Origin: an uncultured bacterium
GTDB taxonomy: Bacteria; Patescibacteriota; Microgenomatia; UBA1400; UBA12108
DNA length: 37,328 bases
Reading direction: 5' to 3'
NCBI GenBank assembly: GCA_903945195.1
Contig: CAJAUT010000007.1
Span: 1 to 37,328, forward strand
In this document: positions 14,919 to 22,580 of the stretch, piece by piece
Numbering within the stretch: position 1 is the first letter of the stretch
Layout: each line of letters opens with the position of its first letter
Position numbers and translations under genes: made by a program
The notes under the pieces: generated by a model
What the model saw: the letters and a program-made list of their open reading frames with translations, nothing else
Database searches by the model: none
What the model was told of the DNA's origin: nothing

Positions 14919-15785
14919 ATGAGCTGGCAATTGTGGGTGCTTTTATCTGGTGTACTGACGGGTCTTGGGCAGATGATCGGCAAGTCTCAGATCCACAAAA
15001 TCTCGGCCATCCAGATGGGGCTAATCCGTGATTTGACTGGGCTATTTGTGGCCGTGGGGGTCTGGGTATATTTTGGGATGCCATATGGCGGATTTAACAT
15101 GATATACGGCGTGATGAACGGGGCGATGGTGGCTGTGGGAATAGCTTTGTATTTTATGGCAGTGCGCACAAGCTTTAGCGGGGCCTCGGTCTTTGGATAT
15201 CTGATCTCACAGGTGATGATAGTCATTTCTTCGGCGGTGATTTTTAGCGAATGGGTATACTTTGACCCAAGTACTGTGAGGGGACTAGGTAATATCATCG
15301 TACTAGTTTTGACTGTGATCTCTATGCTTTTGTATATGAAGAGTCTCAAAACTACGAACAAGTGGATGGGGCTACTGATTTTGTCGGCACTAATTAACGT
15401 GACGGGAAATCTGGTAGCTAAACATTTTGTATCTGGAGAGATGAGTGTGTGGAGCTATTTTTTGTCTGAACAGATCGGACTGACAACAGCCGGTTTTATC
15501 CTACTCAAGCTCAGGGGGCAAGATTTGAGGATAGATAAGAAAGAGATGAAGGTGGGGATATGGCAGGGGCTCGTGGCTATCACCGGCCCGATCATATATT
15601 TAAATATTTTAAGTACCGAGCCACTCTCTTTAGCTAGTTTGGTCAGGAGAATTGCTGCCATCCTCGTGACTTCAATATCTGGATTATTTTGGTACAAAGA
15701 GGGTAAGACGCTCGGGGCACGTGGTGTATGGAGTCTGATCATAGGGTTTGTGGCGTTTGTGCTTGTGATGTGGGTAAACAAATAG
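14919..15785 (+). CDS. EamA-like drug/metabolite transporter family protein
   Basis: 288 residues with about ten hydrophobic helices in two halves, the layout of EamA/DMT transporters. The N-terminal half carries GVLTGLGQMIGKSQIHKISAIQ; the second half has SALINVTGNLVAKHFVSGEM and ends with FWYKEGKTLGARGVWSLIIGFVAFVLVMWV, a typical last-helix pattern. The substrate cannot be told from sequence. The ATG at 14919 is preferred over the in-frame TTG at 14916, since the GATAAT hexamer ends 6 bases before it. Confidence 0.75.
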   Translation: MSWQLWVLLSGVLTGLGQMIGKSQIHKISAIQMGLIRDLTGLFVAVGVWVYFGMPYGGFNMIYGVMNGAMVAVGIALYFMAVRTSFSGASVFGYLISQVMIVISSAVIFSEWVYFDPSTVRGLGNIIVLVLTVISMLLYMKSLKTTNKWMGLLILSALINVTGNLVAKHFVSGEMSVWSYFLSEQIGLTTAGFILLKLRGQDLRIDKKEMKVGIWQGLVAITGPIIYLNILSTEPLSLASLVRRIAAILVTSISGLFWYKEGKTLGARGVWSLIIGFVAFVLVMWVNK

Positions 15786-15843
15786 TTGAAAGCACGCGAG
15801 TGATTTGCTAGGCTTTGAAGCAGCGGAAAATGCTTGATTTGCG

Positions 15844-15872
15844 TTGACATAACGGCGGAAATAGAGTATATT
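15844..15872 (+). promoter_or_regulatory. Consensus promoter of the DUF4143-type ATPase (leaderless type)
   Basis: TTGACA (15844-15849), exactly 17 bp, TATATT (15867-15872), then 7 bases to ATG at 15880. One of the clearest leaderless-type promoters in the window. A second possible promoter, TTGAAA-17-TAGGCT (15786-15814), lies upstream. Confidence 0.75.
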
Positions 15873-15879
15873 GTGTAAT

Positions 15880-17025
15880 ATGATCACTAGAAAATTACAG
15901 GAACGCATCAAAAAACAACTAGCGAACTTGGATCTTCCAAGAGGGGTGATTTTGTATGGTCCTCGTCAAGTAGGTAAAACTACTTTAGTCCAGGCGATAG
16001 TGAGGGATCTTGGACTAAAAACACTAGTCCTTAATGGAGATCTACTTGGGAGTGAAATTAAAACTTTATGTACCAGAGATATACAAAAGATAAAGCTGTT
16101 GTTGTCTGGATATGAGATGCTTGTGATTGATGAAGCCCAGCGAATAGAAGATATAGGGATAATTGCAAAAATCGTCATGGACTTTATCCCTAACTTGAAG
16201 GTCATTTTGACCGGTTCGGCAGCGCTTGACCTGGCTTCTAGAGTAAGTGAGCCTTTAACAGGACGTGCCTATAGCTACCATTTGTGGCCTTTGTCGCAGC
16301 AAGAGTATAAAGAATATGAAACTTATGCAGAAAGACTTCGCAATTTAGAACAACGAATAGTATATGGCAACTACCCAAAGGTAAATAGTCTTGAGGGACA
16401 AGATGAAAAGAGGGAATATTTAACAAACTTGATTGATAAATATTTGTATAAAGATATTCTAGAGTTTGGAGGAATGAGAAATTCTAGCAAAATACGAGAT
16501 TTGCTGAGATTATTGGCATATCAGATAGGAAACCAAGTTTCTATTGCGGAGCTTGCAGCTAGATTAGAGATTAGTCGAGACACGGTAAATAATTATATTC
16601 ATCTACTTGAGGCATCTTTTGTGATATTTAGACTTCATGGATTTAGTCGCAATTTGAGAAAAGAAATGCGCAAGATGGATAAAATATATTTTTGGGATAC
16701 TGGAGTTCGAAATGCACTCTTAAATCAATATGCTTGGCTGGCTGAAAGACTAGACTCAGGCGCGTTGTGGGAGAATTTTATGATAGTAGAGCGACTAAAG
16801 AGGAACGAATATGAAGGGTGGGGAGCTAATCATTATTTCTGGAGACTAAATTCTGGGGCAGAGCTAGACTTAATAGAAGAGAGGGGTAGTATGCTCACTG
16901 GCATTGAGATAAAACAGGGCAATAAATACCCCAAGTTGCCTGATACATTTAAAGAAGCTTATCCAGATGCAAAATATAGGGTAGTAAATATAGATAATTG
17001 GAATGAATGGGTAGTGGAAGAATAG
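15880..17025 (+). CDS. AAA_14/DUF4143 family ATPase
   Basis: 381 residues. An N-terminal P-loop ATPase domain has Walker A GPRQVGKT (27-34) and Walker B LVIDEAQ, followed by the sensor stretch KVILTGSAALDL and the family's GRAYSYHLWPLSQQEY. The second half shows YLYKDILEFGGMRNSSKIRDLLRLLAYQIGNQVS, a helix-turn-helix-like segment (ISRDTVNNYIHLLEASFVIFRL) and the nuclease-like DUF4143 ending with GALWENFMIVERLKR and SGAELDLIEE...GIEIKQG. This family is common in mobile and accessory regions; its biological role is unsettled. Promoter evidence fixes ATG at 15880 rather than the TTG 9 bases earlier. Confidence 0.9.
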   Translation: MITRKLQERIKKQLANLDLPRGVILYGPRQVGKTTLVQAIVRDLGLKTLVLNGDLLGSEIKTLCTRDIQKIKLLLSGYEMLVIDEAQRIEDIGIIAKIVMDFIPNLKVILTGSAALDLASRVSEPLTGRAYSYHLWPLSQQEYKEYETYAERLRNLEQRIVYGNYPKVNSLEGQDEKREYLTNLIDKYLYKDILEFGGMRNSSKIRDLLRLLAYQIGNQVSIAELAARLEISRDTVNNYIHLLEASFVIFRLHGFSRNLRKEMRKMDKIYFWDTGVRNALLNQYAWLAERLDSGALWENFMIVERLKRNEYEGWGANHYFWRLNSGAELDLIEERGSMLTGIEIKQGNKYPKLPDTFKEAYPDAKYRVVNIDNWNEWVVEE

Positions 17026-17041
17026 ACTTTTGAAAATTCTA

Positions 17042-17070
17042 TTGTTAAGTTTTAGTATATTTGCTAGGCT
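17042..17070 (+). promoter_or_regulatory. Promoter of the comEA-comEC unit
   Basis: TTGTTA (17042-17047), 17 bp, TAGGCT (17065-17070), 6 bases, GTG start at 17077. The 14 bases ATTTGCTAGGCTTT also occur at 15803-15816, where they again sit 17 bp from a TTGAAA, so this may be a repeated promoter variant. Confidence 0.5.
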
Positions 17071-17076
17071 TTAGGT

Positions 17077-17721
17077 GTGGAGAAGATAATCCAGTTTTTG
17101 AAACAGTATGGGATCTTGGTGGGAATCGGATTGGTGGGGGTCGGAGTTTTGATTTACGGGGTTTATCTAGAAGTGAGTGCAGAGAAACCAGTGGTGGAGA
17201 TAGTAAAATCAGGGGCACAACCTGTAAGGTCTGACCTCGTAGGTTCTGAAAATGATTTGCAACCTACAAGATCAGACCTTGGGGGCAACGAAGTTGTGAT
17301 CGATGTGGCGGGGTCGGTGGAAAAACCGGGTCTTTACAAACTTACATCTGGATCCAGGATCGGGGACGCACTGGTGATGGCGGGGGGACTTGCAGCTGAT
17401 GCGGATAGGGAAATGGTAGCCAAGTCAATAAATCTGGCAGAGGTGTTAAAGGATGGAGGGAAGGTATATGTGCCAAAAAAGGGAACAACTGAGAGGGAGA
17501 CACCCTCCAGTGGTAAAGCGGAGGGAGTCACCCTAGGGAGCAAAATAAATATCAATACAGCGAGTATGAGTGAGCTAGACGGACTAATGGGGATAGGGGA
17601 AGCAAGAGCGAAGCTGATCCTGGATAATCGACCTTATAGTCAGATAAATGACCTGGTGAGTAAAGCTAAAATCCCTCAGAGTGTGTATGAAACGATTAAA
17701 GATAGCGTTAGTATTTATTAG
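17077..17721 (+). CDS. comEA: ComEA-like DNA-uptake receptor (SLBB + helix-hairpin-helix)
   Basis: 214 residues, GTG start. An N-terminal membrane helix (about 12-31) anchors a SLBB domain (73-133, VVIDVAGSVEKPGLYKLTSGSRIGDAL...GGLAADAD) and a C-terminal helix-hairpin-helix pair (157-214, ININTASMSELDGLMGIGEARAKLIL) that binds double-stranded DNA. ComEA holds DNA at the outer face of the membrane and passes it to ComEC. Both linkers are encoded by inverted repeats: residues 50-69 read as QPVRSDLVG...QPTRSDLGG (element at 17226-17280), and the linker after SLBB by CCCTCC/GGAGGG arms (17503-17525). The 3' end overlaps comEC by 35 bases. Confidence 0.92.
   Translation: MEKIIQFLKQYGILVGIGLVGVGVLIYGVYLEVSAEKPVVEIVKSGAQPVRSDLVGSENDLQPTRSDLGGNEVVIDVAGSVEKPGLYKLTSGSRIGDALVMAGGLAADADREMVAKSINLAEVLKDGGKVYVPKKGTTERETPSSGKAEGVTLGSKININTASMSELDGLMGIGEARAKLILDNRPYSQINDLVSKAKIPQSVYETIKDSVSIY
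17226..17280. repeat. Palindromic element (family D) inside comEA
   Basis: Two 20-bp arms (17226-17245 and 17261-17280), 18 of 20 bases complementary, starting AAGGTCTGACC and ending ATCAGACCTT, with a 15-bp interior. Because the reading frame passes through both arms, the protein shows the near-repeat QPVRSDLVG / QPTRSDLGG. Confidence 0.85.
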
Positions 17722-18814
17722 TTTTTATATCATTCGTTGGCTGAGTTTAGGGTCGGCTTTGCCACCGAATTGGACACCAGAATCAAAGATCAGATTTACC
17801 GCAACGGTAATCGAACAACCGGAATATACTGATACAAATACGATCGTGAGAGTAGGGGTGTGGTACATCAATTTGCGGGGTTATGCTACGATTATACCTG
17901 GTAATCGGGTGAGCTTTGTTGGCAAAGTCGAGCCAAAAGTGCTAGGGAAGATGACTACTAAAATTATCATGATGGATCCTACATTTGAGGTCATATCACA
18001 CACCGGGTGTGTGAAGTCTTATGCTCCCGGATGCATGAGAATATGGCTACTATCTATGAGGGAAAGATGGGTGCGGGTACTGGAAAAATCTTTGCCTGAA
18101 CCTATGTCCAGCTTGGCTGCGGGAATACTGCTTGGGGTCAAAGGTCAGATGCCTAAAGATTTTTATACCGCACTGGTCAATACGGGCACACTACATATAG
18201 TAGCAGCTAGTGGTTATAACGTAACTATAGTGGCAGCGGTGATCATGAATGTATTAAATGGGCTGGTAGGTAAGACACTAGGAGTAGCGTTTGGGGTGGT
18301 GGGGATAGTTGTGTATGTTTTGATTGCTGGAGCAGGGGCATCTGTCGTGCGAGCTGGGATTATGGGGAGTTTGACACTAGTAGCTTTTTATTTTGGCAGA
18401 CCTACAGAAGCCAAGCGACTACTATATATAGCTGCAGGTATCATGCTACTCCTTGATCCGGTGATGATCTTTGATATTGGGTTCCAGCTGTCCTTTTTAG
18501 CTACGTTTGGACTACTATACCTGGAACCAGTATTTAAAAAGTTGCCTAAGCATTCATTTTTGGCAGAGTACCTGTATCCTACGTTAGCAGCTAGTGTAGC
18601 TACGCTGCCCGTCATCCTTTACCAGTTTGGGAGAGTGAGCTATATCTCGCCACTTGTGAACATGATGGTGCTACCTGTTGTGCCACTGATCATGGGGATC
18701 ACAGCGATGGTGATAGGGGTGGGGATGATCTTGCCTGGGTTAGGACAAATCATTGCTTGGTCCCTTTATCCTTTACTCTCTTATATGGTGGAAGTGATAA
18801 TGTGGTGGGGATAG
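17687..18814 (+). CDS. comEC: ComEC/Rec2 channel domain protein (without hydrolase domain)
   Basis: 375 residues. N-terminal helix and OB-like DUF4131 region (MKRLKIALVFISFYIIRW, IRFTATVIEQPEY, PGNRVSFVGKVEP) are followed by the Competence domain: PMSSLAAGILLGVKGQMPKDFYTALVNTGTLHIVAASGYNV (the ASGxNV signature), VRAGIMGSL, YIAAGIMLLLDPVMIFDIGFQLSFLATFGLLYL. This forms the inner-membrane pore for single-stranded DNA. The metallo-beta-lactamase domain usually fused at the C-terminus is encoded by the next gene, 13 bases downstream. ATG at 17687 lies within the comEA 3' end, so the two are likely translated together. Confidence 0.9.
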   Translation: MKRLKIALVFISFYIIRWLSLGSALPPNWTPESKIRFTATVIEQPEYTDTNTIVRVGVWYINLRGYATIIPGNRVSFVGKVEPKVLGKMTTKIIMMDPTFEVISHTGCVKSYAPGCMRIWLLSMRERWVRVLEKSLPEPMSSLAAGILLGVKGQMPKDFYTALVNTGTLHIVAASGYNVTIVAAVIMNVLNGLVGKTLGVAFGVVGIVVYVLIAGAGASVVRAGIMGSLTLVAFYFGRPTEAKRLLYIAAGIMLLLDPVMIFDIGFQLSFLATFGLLYLEPVFKKLPKHSFLAEYLYPTLAASVATLPVILYQFGRVSYISPLVNMMVLPVVPLIMGITAMVIGVGMILPGLGQIIAWSLYPLLSYMVEVIMWWG

Positions 18815-18827
18815 TAGAATACTATCT

Positions 18828-19712
18828 ATGTCTAAGAAGTTGTATTACCTGGTAGGGTTGATGATAGGTTTTGTGGTGATGGTGGTGATGCAGCTGCCAA
18901 GTGATAAAGCTAGGATGGTAGTGTGTGATGTAGGGCAGGGGGATGCAATCCTGATAATCAAGGGTCGATACCAGGTACTGATAGATGGTGGGCCAAGTCG
19001 CGAAAAAATCCTTTCCTGCCTGGAAGAGCAGATTCCATTTTATGATCGGACTATTGAGCTCATAGTACTGACAAACACAGATCATGACCATATGAATGGT
19101 TTAAGTAGTGTGGTAGAGAGATACCAGGTGATACAGTTTGTAACATCTGATGGGGTACATAGTAGTGATGCGCTCGTGAGATTGAGGGGAGTACTTGCTA
19201 CTGCTGGTATTGTGCCGGTACCCGTAGAGCAAGGTGACCAAATACGAATAGGTGACACTAATGGTCTACAGTTTAATGTCTTATGGCCACCAGATACAAA
19301 TGAAGAATATGTTGCGGTGATAGGTAATGAAATGGATAAATCAAAACGTGAGCAGATACTGGGTGTGAGTGCTAAAAGGGGTAACCTTAATGAGCGGTCG
19401 GTAGTACTGCTTTTACTAGAGGACAATAAGAAGATTCTCTTGAGTGGGGATACTGGTGACCAGGCAGAGGGTGAGATGCTCAAAGAGGGGGTGCTGCAAG
19501 ATATAGATATACTCAAAGTAGGTCATCATGGATCAAAGTATGCAAGTACTGGTGAATTCCTGGAAATGATCAAGCCTGAGCTGGCGGTGATCTCTGTGGG
19601 CTCAAAAAATACTTATGGTCACCCAACACCAGAAACTTTAGATCGACTCTCAAAGGTTGGGGCTGTGGTAAGAAGGACGGATGAGGAAGGTAGTATAGAG
19701 ATAGAATTGTAA
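18828..19712 (+). CDS. ComEC-type metallo-beta-lactamase domain hydrolase (separate gene)
   Basis: 294 residues. One N-terminal membrane helix (6-22) precedes an MBL fold: MVVCDVGQGDAILI (the VGQGD motif), VLIDGGPS, LTNTDHDHMNGL, LLSGDTGD, ILKVGHHGSKYASTGEFLE and PELAVISVGSKNTYGHP. It corresponds to the C-terminal hydrolase half of ComEC, thought to degrade the non-transported strand. The usual first His of the SHxDxDH motif is Asn83 here, which may change metal binding. A small inverted repeat GATAGT-AGAAT-ACTATC (18810-18826) sits right before the ATG. The helix would tether the hydrolase next to the channel. Confidence 0.88.
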   Translation: MSKKLYYLVGLMIGFVVMVVMQLPSDKARMVVCDVGQGDAILIIKGRYQVLIDGGPSREKILSCLEEQIPFYDRTIELIVLTNTDHDHMNGLSSVVERYQVIQFVTSDGVHSSDALVRLRGVLATAGIVPVPVEQGDQIRIGDTNGLQFNVLWPPDTNEEYVAVIGNEMDKSKREQILGVSAKRGNLNERSVVLLLLEDNKKILLSGDTGDQAEGEMLKEGVLQDIDILKVGHHGSKYASTGEFLEMIKPELAVISVGSKNTYGHPTPETLDRLSKVGAVVRRTDEEGSIEIEL

Positions 19713-19756
19713 ATTATTCATTTTTACTCGAATTTATATTGAATTTATGGAATTGA

Positions 19757-19784
19757 TTCCACAAATTTGGTCCAATTTGTGGAA
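19757..19784. repeat. Perfect hairpin after the comEC-type hydrolase gene
   Basis: 11-bp perfect arms TTCCACAAATT and AATTTGTGGAA with a 6-base loop. No T-tract follows on either strand, so it is a poor intrinsic terminator, but it may protect the 3' end of the competence transcript. Confidence 0.6.
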
Positions 19785-19798
19785 AATTAAGAACGCTT

Positions 19799-19902
19799 GT
19801 ACTTATTGCCGTCCAACCCAGTAGGTTCTGGATCAACTCTCAAAGATCGGGGCTAGTGTGAGAAGAACTGACGAGGAGGGGACAATAGTCCTTGAATTAT
19901 AA
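19799..19902 (+). pseudogene. Decayed second copy of the 3' end of the comEC-type hydrolase
   Basis: Read in frame this stretch gives TYCRPTQ, a stop codon, then VLDQLSKIGASVRRTDEEG and a TIVLEL ending with its own stop. The intact gene just upstream ends TYGHPTPETLDRLSKVGAVVRRTDEEG then SIEIEL. The protein match is close while many codons differ at the third base (for example ctggat against ttagat), so the fragment is an old or foreign homologue rather than a fresh duplication. Only about 34 codons remain. It ends 10 bases before a family-B REP. Confidence 0.8.
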
Positions 19903-19911
19903 ATGATATTG

Positions 19912-19934
19912 CCTACGAGGATGATCCTTGTAGG
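19912..19934. repeat. REP-like palindrome, family B, downstream copy
   Basis: 11-bp arms CCTACGAGGAT and ATCCTTGTAGG around one G (10 of 11 paired, plus one G-T), 2 bases beyond the stop of the second RAYT gene. The core AGGAT-G-ATCCT recurs at 20428-20454 and 20660-20682, and in weaker form at 20128-20147. Confidence 0.85.
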
Positions 19935-19935
19935 G

Positions 19936-20622
19936 TCATTCTAGATCTATTGTGATTTTGAGAATAGGGGTTATATCGTTAGGATCTGATTCTTCGACAA
20001 AATTCTGATAAGAACAGCGTGGGTTAGTTTTAGAAAAATAAATTAATATATCCTTCGTTTGAACCCAAGATTGAGAAAACATATTTAGATAGTTGGCATA
20101 ACTTGAATATTTGTAGAAACTAAGTCTGCGAGGATCATCCTTGAAGGTAGGTAACGAGATTGGATTGCGGTGGATATACTTGGTCAAATATGTGAATTGA
20201 GACTCACTTTCAATCCGAACTGCTTTATAGATACCTTGGAACAAATGTCCTGTACGTTCGTATTTGGTGTTAAAGTATCTAGAATATTTTGTAGCTAGTG
20301 AGCGCATGAAATGATTGATCCCAAATTCAGAATATTGTTTGACCATAAGATGAAAGTGATTGGGCATGAGACAGTACGCGATCAATTCGATTTCACCTTT
20401 ATAATTCTTTAGTTGTCTAGAAGGAGAAACCTTCAAGGATGATCCTTGAAGGTTGGTAGCAATTTCTGGAATTAGGGGAGGGGAGAGATAAAACTGAAGA
20501 TATGATAGAAATGTTGAGTAGTCCTCTTGATCTTTGAAAATAAGTCTTCTGTTTACGCCGCGATTGTAGATGTGGTAGTAGCCACCAGCCTCATATCGTT
20601 TGAGAGCGTTTTTACTAGGCAT
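19936..20622 (-). CDS. REP-associated tyrosine transposase (RAYT), second type, with internal REP
   Basis: 228 residues. It opens with MPSKNALKRYEAGGYYHIYNRG, has HFH in CLMPNHFHLMV (89-91), and the nucleophile Y149 in TKYIHRNPISL, so the enzyme looks intact. It is flanked by its own palindrome family (19912-19934 and 20660-20682), unlike the family-A repeats of the first RAYT. A perfect copy of the palindrome lies within the coding region (20428-20454) and encodes NLQGSSLKV in the variable stretch before the HFH motif; a degenerate one encodes part of the C-terminal region near DDPRRL. The ATG is 7 bases after TATACT on the minus strand. Substrate recognition of the flanking hairpins is inferred from the family. 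Confidence 0.9.
   Translation of the reverse strand: MPSKNALKRYEAGGYYHIYNRGVNRRLIFKDQEDYSTFLSYLQFYLSPPLIPEIATNLQGSSLKVSPSRQLKNYKGEIELIAYCLMPNHFHLMVKQYSEFGINHFMRSLATKYSRYFNTKYERTGHLFQGIYKAVRIESESQFTYLTKYIHRNPISLPTFKDDPRRLSFYKYSSYANYLNMFSQSWVQTKDILIYFSKTNPRCSYQNFVEESDPNDITPILKITIDLE
20428..20454. repeat. REP-like palindrome, family B, inside the RAYT coding region
   Basis: The most perfect copy: 13-bp arms AACCTTCAAGGAT and ATCCTTGAAGGTT around one G. It is read in frame within the transposase gene. Confidence 0.9.
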
Positions 20623-20659
20623 TGAGATAAGTATACTATTTTTGAAATTGCTTAATAGA

Positions 20660-20682
20660 CCTACGAGGATGATCCTCTTAGG
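20660..20682. repeat. REP-like palindrome, family B, upstream copy
   Basis: Arms CCTACGAGGAT and ATCCTCTTAGG around one G, with one mismatch, 37 bases upstream of the RAYT start. With the copy at 19912-19934 it brackets the gene in a ~770-bp unit. Confidence 0.85.
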
Positions 20683-20720
20683 GAAGATAGTAGTAGTGAT
20701 TGCTACTACTAGTTATAGGC

Positions 20721-20748
20721 TTGACAAAGATTTTACCAGGTGTAAAAT
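20721..20748 (+). promoter_or_regulatory. Promoter and candidate operator of the TrmB-AKR fusion gene
   Basis: TTGACA (20721-20726), 16 bp, TAAAAT (20743-20748). The spacer and -10 contain an inverted repeat TTTTAC-CAGGT-GTAAAA (20731-20747), and a second one, ACCAA-TAT-TTGGT (20767-20779), lies downstream before the ATG. Both are plausible sites for autoregulation by the winged-helix protein encoded there. This gene has a ~35-base leader, unlike most others here. Confidence 0.6.
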
Positions 20749-20787
20749 ATTTTTATCATTAGATAAACCAATATTTGGTAGTAGTAT

Positions 20788-22485
20788 ATGCAACTAACAG
20801 TCAGGCCAATACTTGAACAGCTGGGACTTACGGAGAACGAGATAAAGGTTTATGAGGCATTACTCAAGCGTAAGAGTGTCGTAGCCGCTACTCTAGCTCG
20901 TGAGATAGGGCTAGATAAGTCGAGTACTTATAGAGCGCTTGAATCGATGACAGAACAGGGGCTAGTGATAGTAGAGCGCAAGAAGCGTGGGACGACATAC
21001 CAGATAGGGAGTCTCCAGATCCTCAAAGATAGTCTCCAAAAAAAGATGTTAAGTTTGAAAAATACTGAACGAGGGATTGATGATGTGATTGAAAGTATCA
21101 AGAATCAAGCGTTGACTGGTGAGAGGGACACATATATCAAAGTGGAGAAGGGAATTGATGCACATATTTCATTTATGGAGAGATCACTTGAGGGAAAAGA
21201 AAAGATAAATCGTGAAATTTTCCCATCTACTTCTGGTACTTTTTTCAAAGATCAAATTTATGATAACTTTTCTAGAAACTTTTTATTGAAGCGGGTATCA
21301 AAAAATATCTACAATAGGGCTTTGTATAGATTTTCAGGAATTTCAACGCACAAGGATATCATGCGTACATCTGAAAAATTAAAAAAAGATCTAAGAATAC
21401 TCCCTGATAGTCTGGATAATTATAATTACATGCTTGTATGGGATGATAATGTGGAAATTTTAAGTTTTACTGAAGATAAATCTGATTTTGTGGTAATTCA
21501 AATCAAAGATCGGGTGGTAGCAGAACTTGTGAAACAATTGTTTGAGTACGTGTTTGAAAGAAGTGCAAAATATTATAATCAACAAGTATTACCTATTCGA
21601 AAAATACGAGAAAGAATTGTCCCTGTTATTGGAATAGGTACCTGGGGCATAGGTGGTTATGCAACACAAAATCCTTATACAAGAGTAGTAGAGGAAGTGG
21701 ATAATCTTAGATATGCGCTTGGTACTGGTATGACTTACATAGATATCTCTCATGCATATGGAGCTGGATATGGACTTCCGATAATTGCAAAGACTATAGC
21801 TAATTACTCAAGAGAGGATTTGTTTATTAATGCAAAGATTGGTTACCAAGTAAAGAAGTTATCAGATGTGGAAAAAATGGTAGATAGATATTTGAGTGAG
21901 CTAAAAATCGACTATTTGGATCAAATAATGATACATTCGCCTCTGGCAATAGATTTGCCTATACGCGATGTCATAAAAGAGATGGAGAGAATGGCAGAGA
22001 TAGGGAAGGCAAAGTACTTGGCAGTGGCCAACTTTAATATTGAGCAACTAAAAGAGGCGCAGGCTGCAAGTAAATATGGTATATCAGCCCATGAGTTACA
22101 CTACAACCTCATGATTAGAGCAAATGAAGAGAATGGGGTCATTGATTATTGTCGGAAAGAAAAGATTATGCTGATTGCCTACCAACCGCTGCGTCGAGGC
22201 TTTTTGGCAGGAATAGAAGATGATACTCTGCGGTCCTTGGCGCAGAAATATGACAAAACCCAGTCACAAATTATTCTCAACTGGATGGCGAGTAAGGAGT
22301 ACCTGATGTTTCTCGTGAAGGCCACAAGGGGTAGTCATATAAATGAAAATGTGGCAGCACTTGGATGGAAAATGGACAAGAAGGACTATAAACTGCTTGA
22401 TGATTGGCGGATGCCGGGATACGTGACGCCAAAGTATGATGTGACTGGCAAGAGTAAAGATGGTCTAAAGATTTGGAAATTGTGA
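20788..22485 (+). CDS. TrmB-type regulator fused to an aldo/keto reductase
   Basis: 565 residues in three parts. Residues 1-85: TrmB winged helix (LGLTENEIKVYEALLKR, DKSSTYRALESMTEQGLVIVERK). Residues 86-270: coiled coil and TrmB-like effector region (YIKVEKGIDAHISF, LPDSLDNYNYMLVWDDNVEILSF). Residues ~275-565: complete aldo/keto reductase barrel (VIGIGTWGIGGY, TYIDISHAYGAG, INAKIGY, YLDQIMIHSP, GKAKYLAVANF, PLRRGFLAG). The catalytic tetrad is intact as D319, Y324, K350 and H383, so the domain should bind NAD(P)H and may be active. The protein may be a one-component regulator that senses a sugar-like carbonyl compound or the redox state of the cofactor; this is inference. No frame break or internal start suggests two genes. 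Confidence 0.88.
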   Translation: MQLTVRPILEQLGLTENEIKVYEALLKRKSVVAATLAREIGLDKSSTYRALESMTEQGLVIVERKKRGTTYQIGSLQILKDSLQKKMLSLKNTERGIDDVIESIKNQALTGERDTYIKVEKGIDAHISFMERSLEGKEKINREIFPSTSGTFFKDQIYDNFSRNFLLKRVSKNIYNRALYRFSGISTHKDIMRTSEKLKKDLRILPDSLDNYNYMLVWDDNVEILSFTEDKSDFVVIQIKDRVVAELVKQLFEYVFERSAKYYNQQVLPIRKIRERIVPVIGIGTWGIGGYATQNPYTRVVEEVDNLRYALGTGMTYIDISHAYGAGYGLPIIAKTIANYSREDLFINAKIGYQVKKLSDVEKMVDRYLSELKIDYLDQIMIHSPLAIDLPIRDVIKEMERMAEIGKAKYLAVANFNIEQLKEAQAASKYGISAHELHYNLMIRANEENGVIDYCRKEKIMLIAYQPLRRGFLAGIEDDTLRSLAQKYDKTQSQIILNWMASKEYLMFLVKATRGSHINENVAALGWKMDKKDYKLLDDWRMPGYVTPKYDVTGKSKDGLKIWKL

Positions 22486-22543
22486 GATCGATAAGCTGTA
22501 AGTATTGATTATCTTTGCAACAACTAATAGTTCATTTTATATC

Positions 22544-22580
22544 TTGACTTTGGCATAAACTGTGATATTGTTGCAATATC
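22544..22580 (+). promoter_or_regulatory. Promoter and start-abutting operator of the second TrmB gene
   Basis: TTGACT (22544-22549), 16 bp, TATTGT (22566-22571). The -10 lies inside a perfect inverted repeat GATATTG-TTG-CAATATC (22564-22580) that ends directly at the ATG (22581). Protein binding would block both transcription start and the leaderless initiation site. TGCAACAA..AATAGTT occurs at 22517 and again at the start codon region (22582). Confidence 0.6.

Noticed and set aside
15815-15847. Eleven-codon leader peptide after a TTGAAA-17-TAGGCT promoter
   Set aside because: It needs a TTG start, has no regulatory residue pattern or terminator after it, and the downstream gene has its own perfect promoter.
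17687-19712. ComEC broken by a frameshift
   Set aside because: The two genes have separate starts, the hydrolase begins with its own membrane helix, and 13 bases separate them, so this is a true split and not a broken gene.
19757-19784. Intrinsic terminator of the competence operon
   Set aside because: The stem is perfect, but no T-run follows on either strand, so it is listed as a hairpin only.
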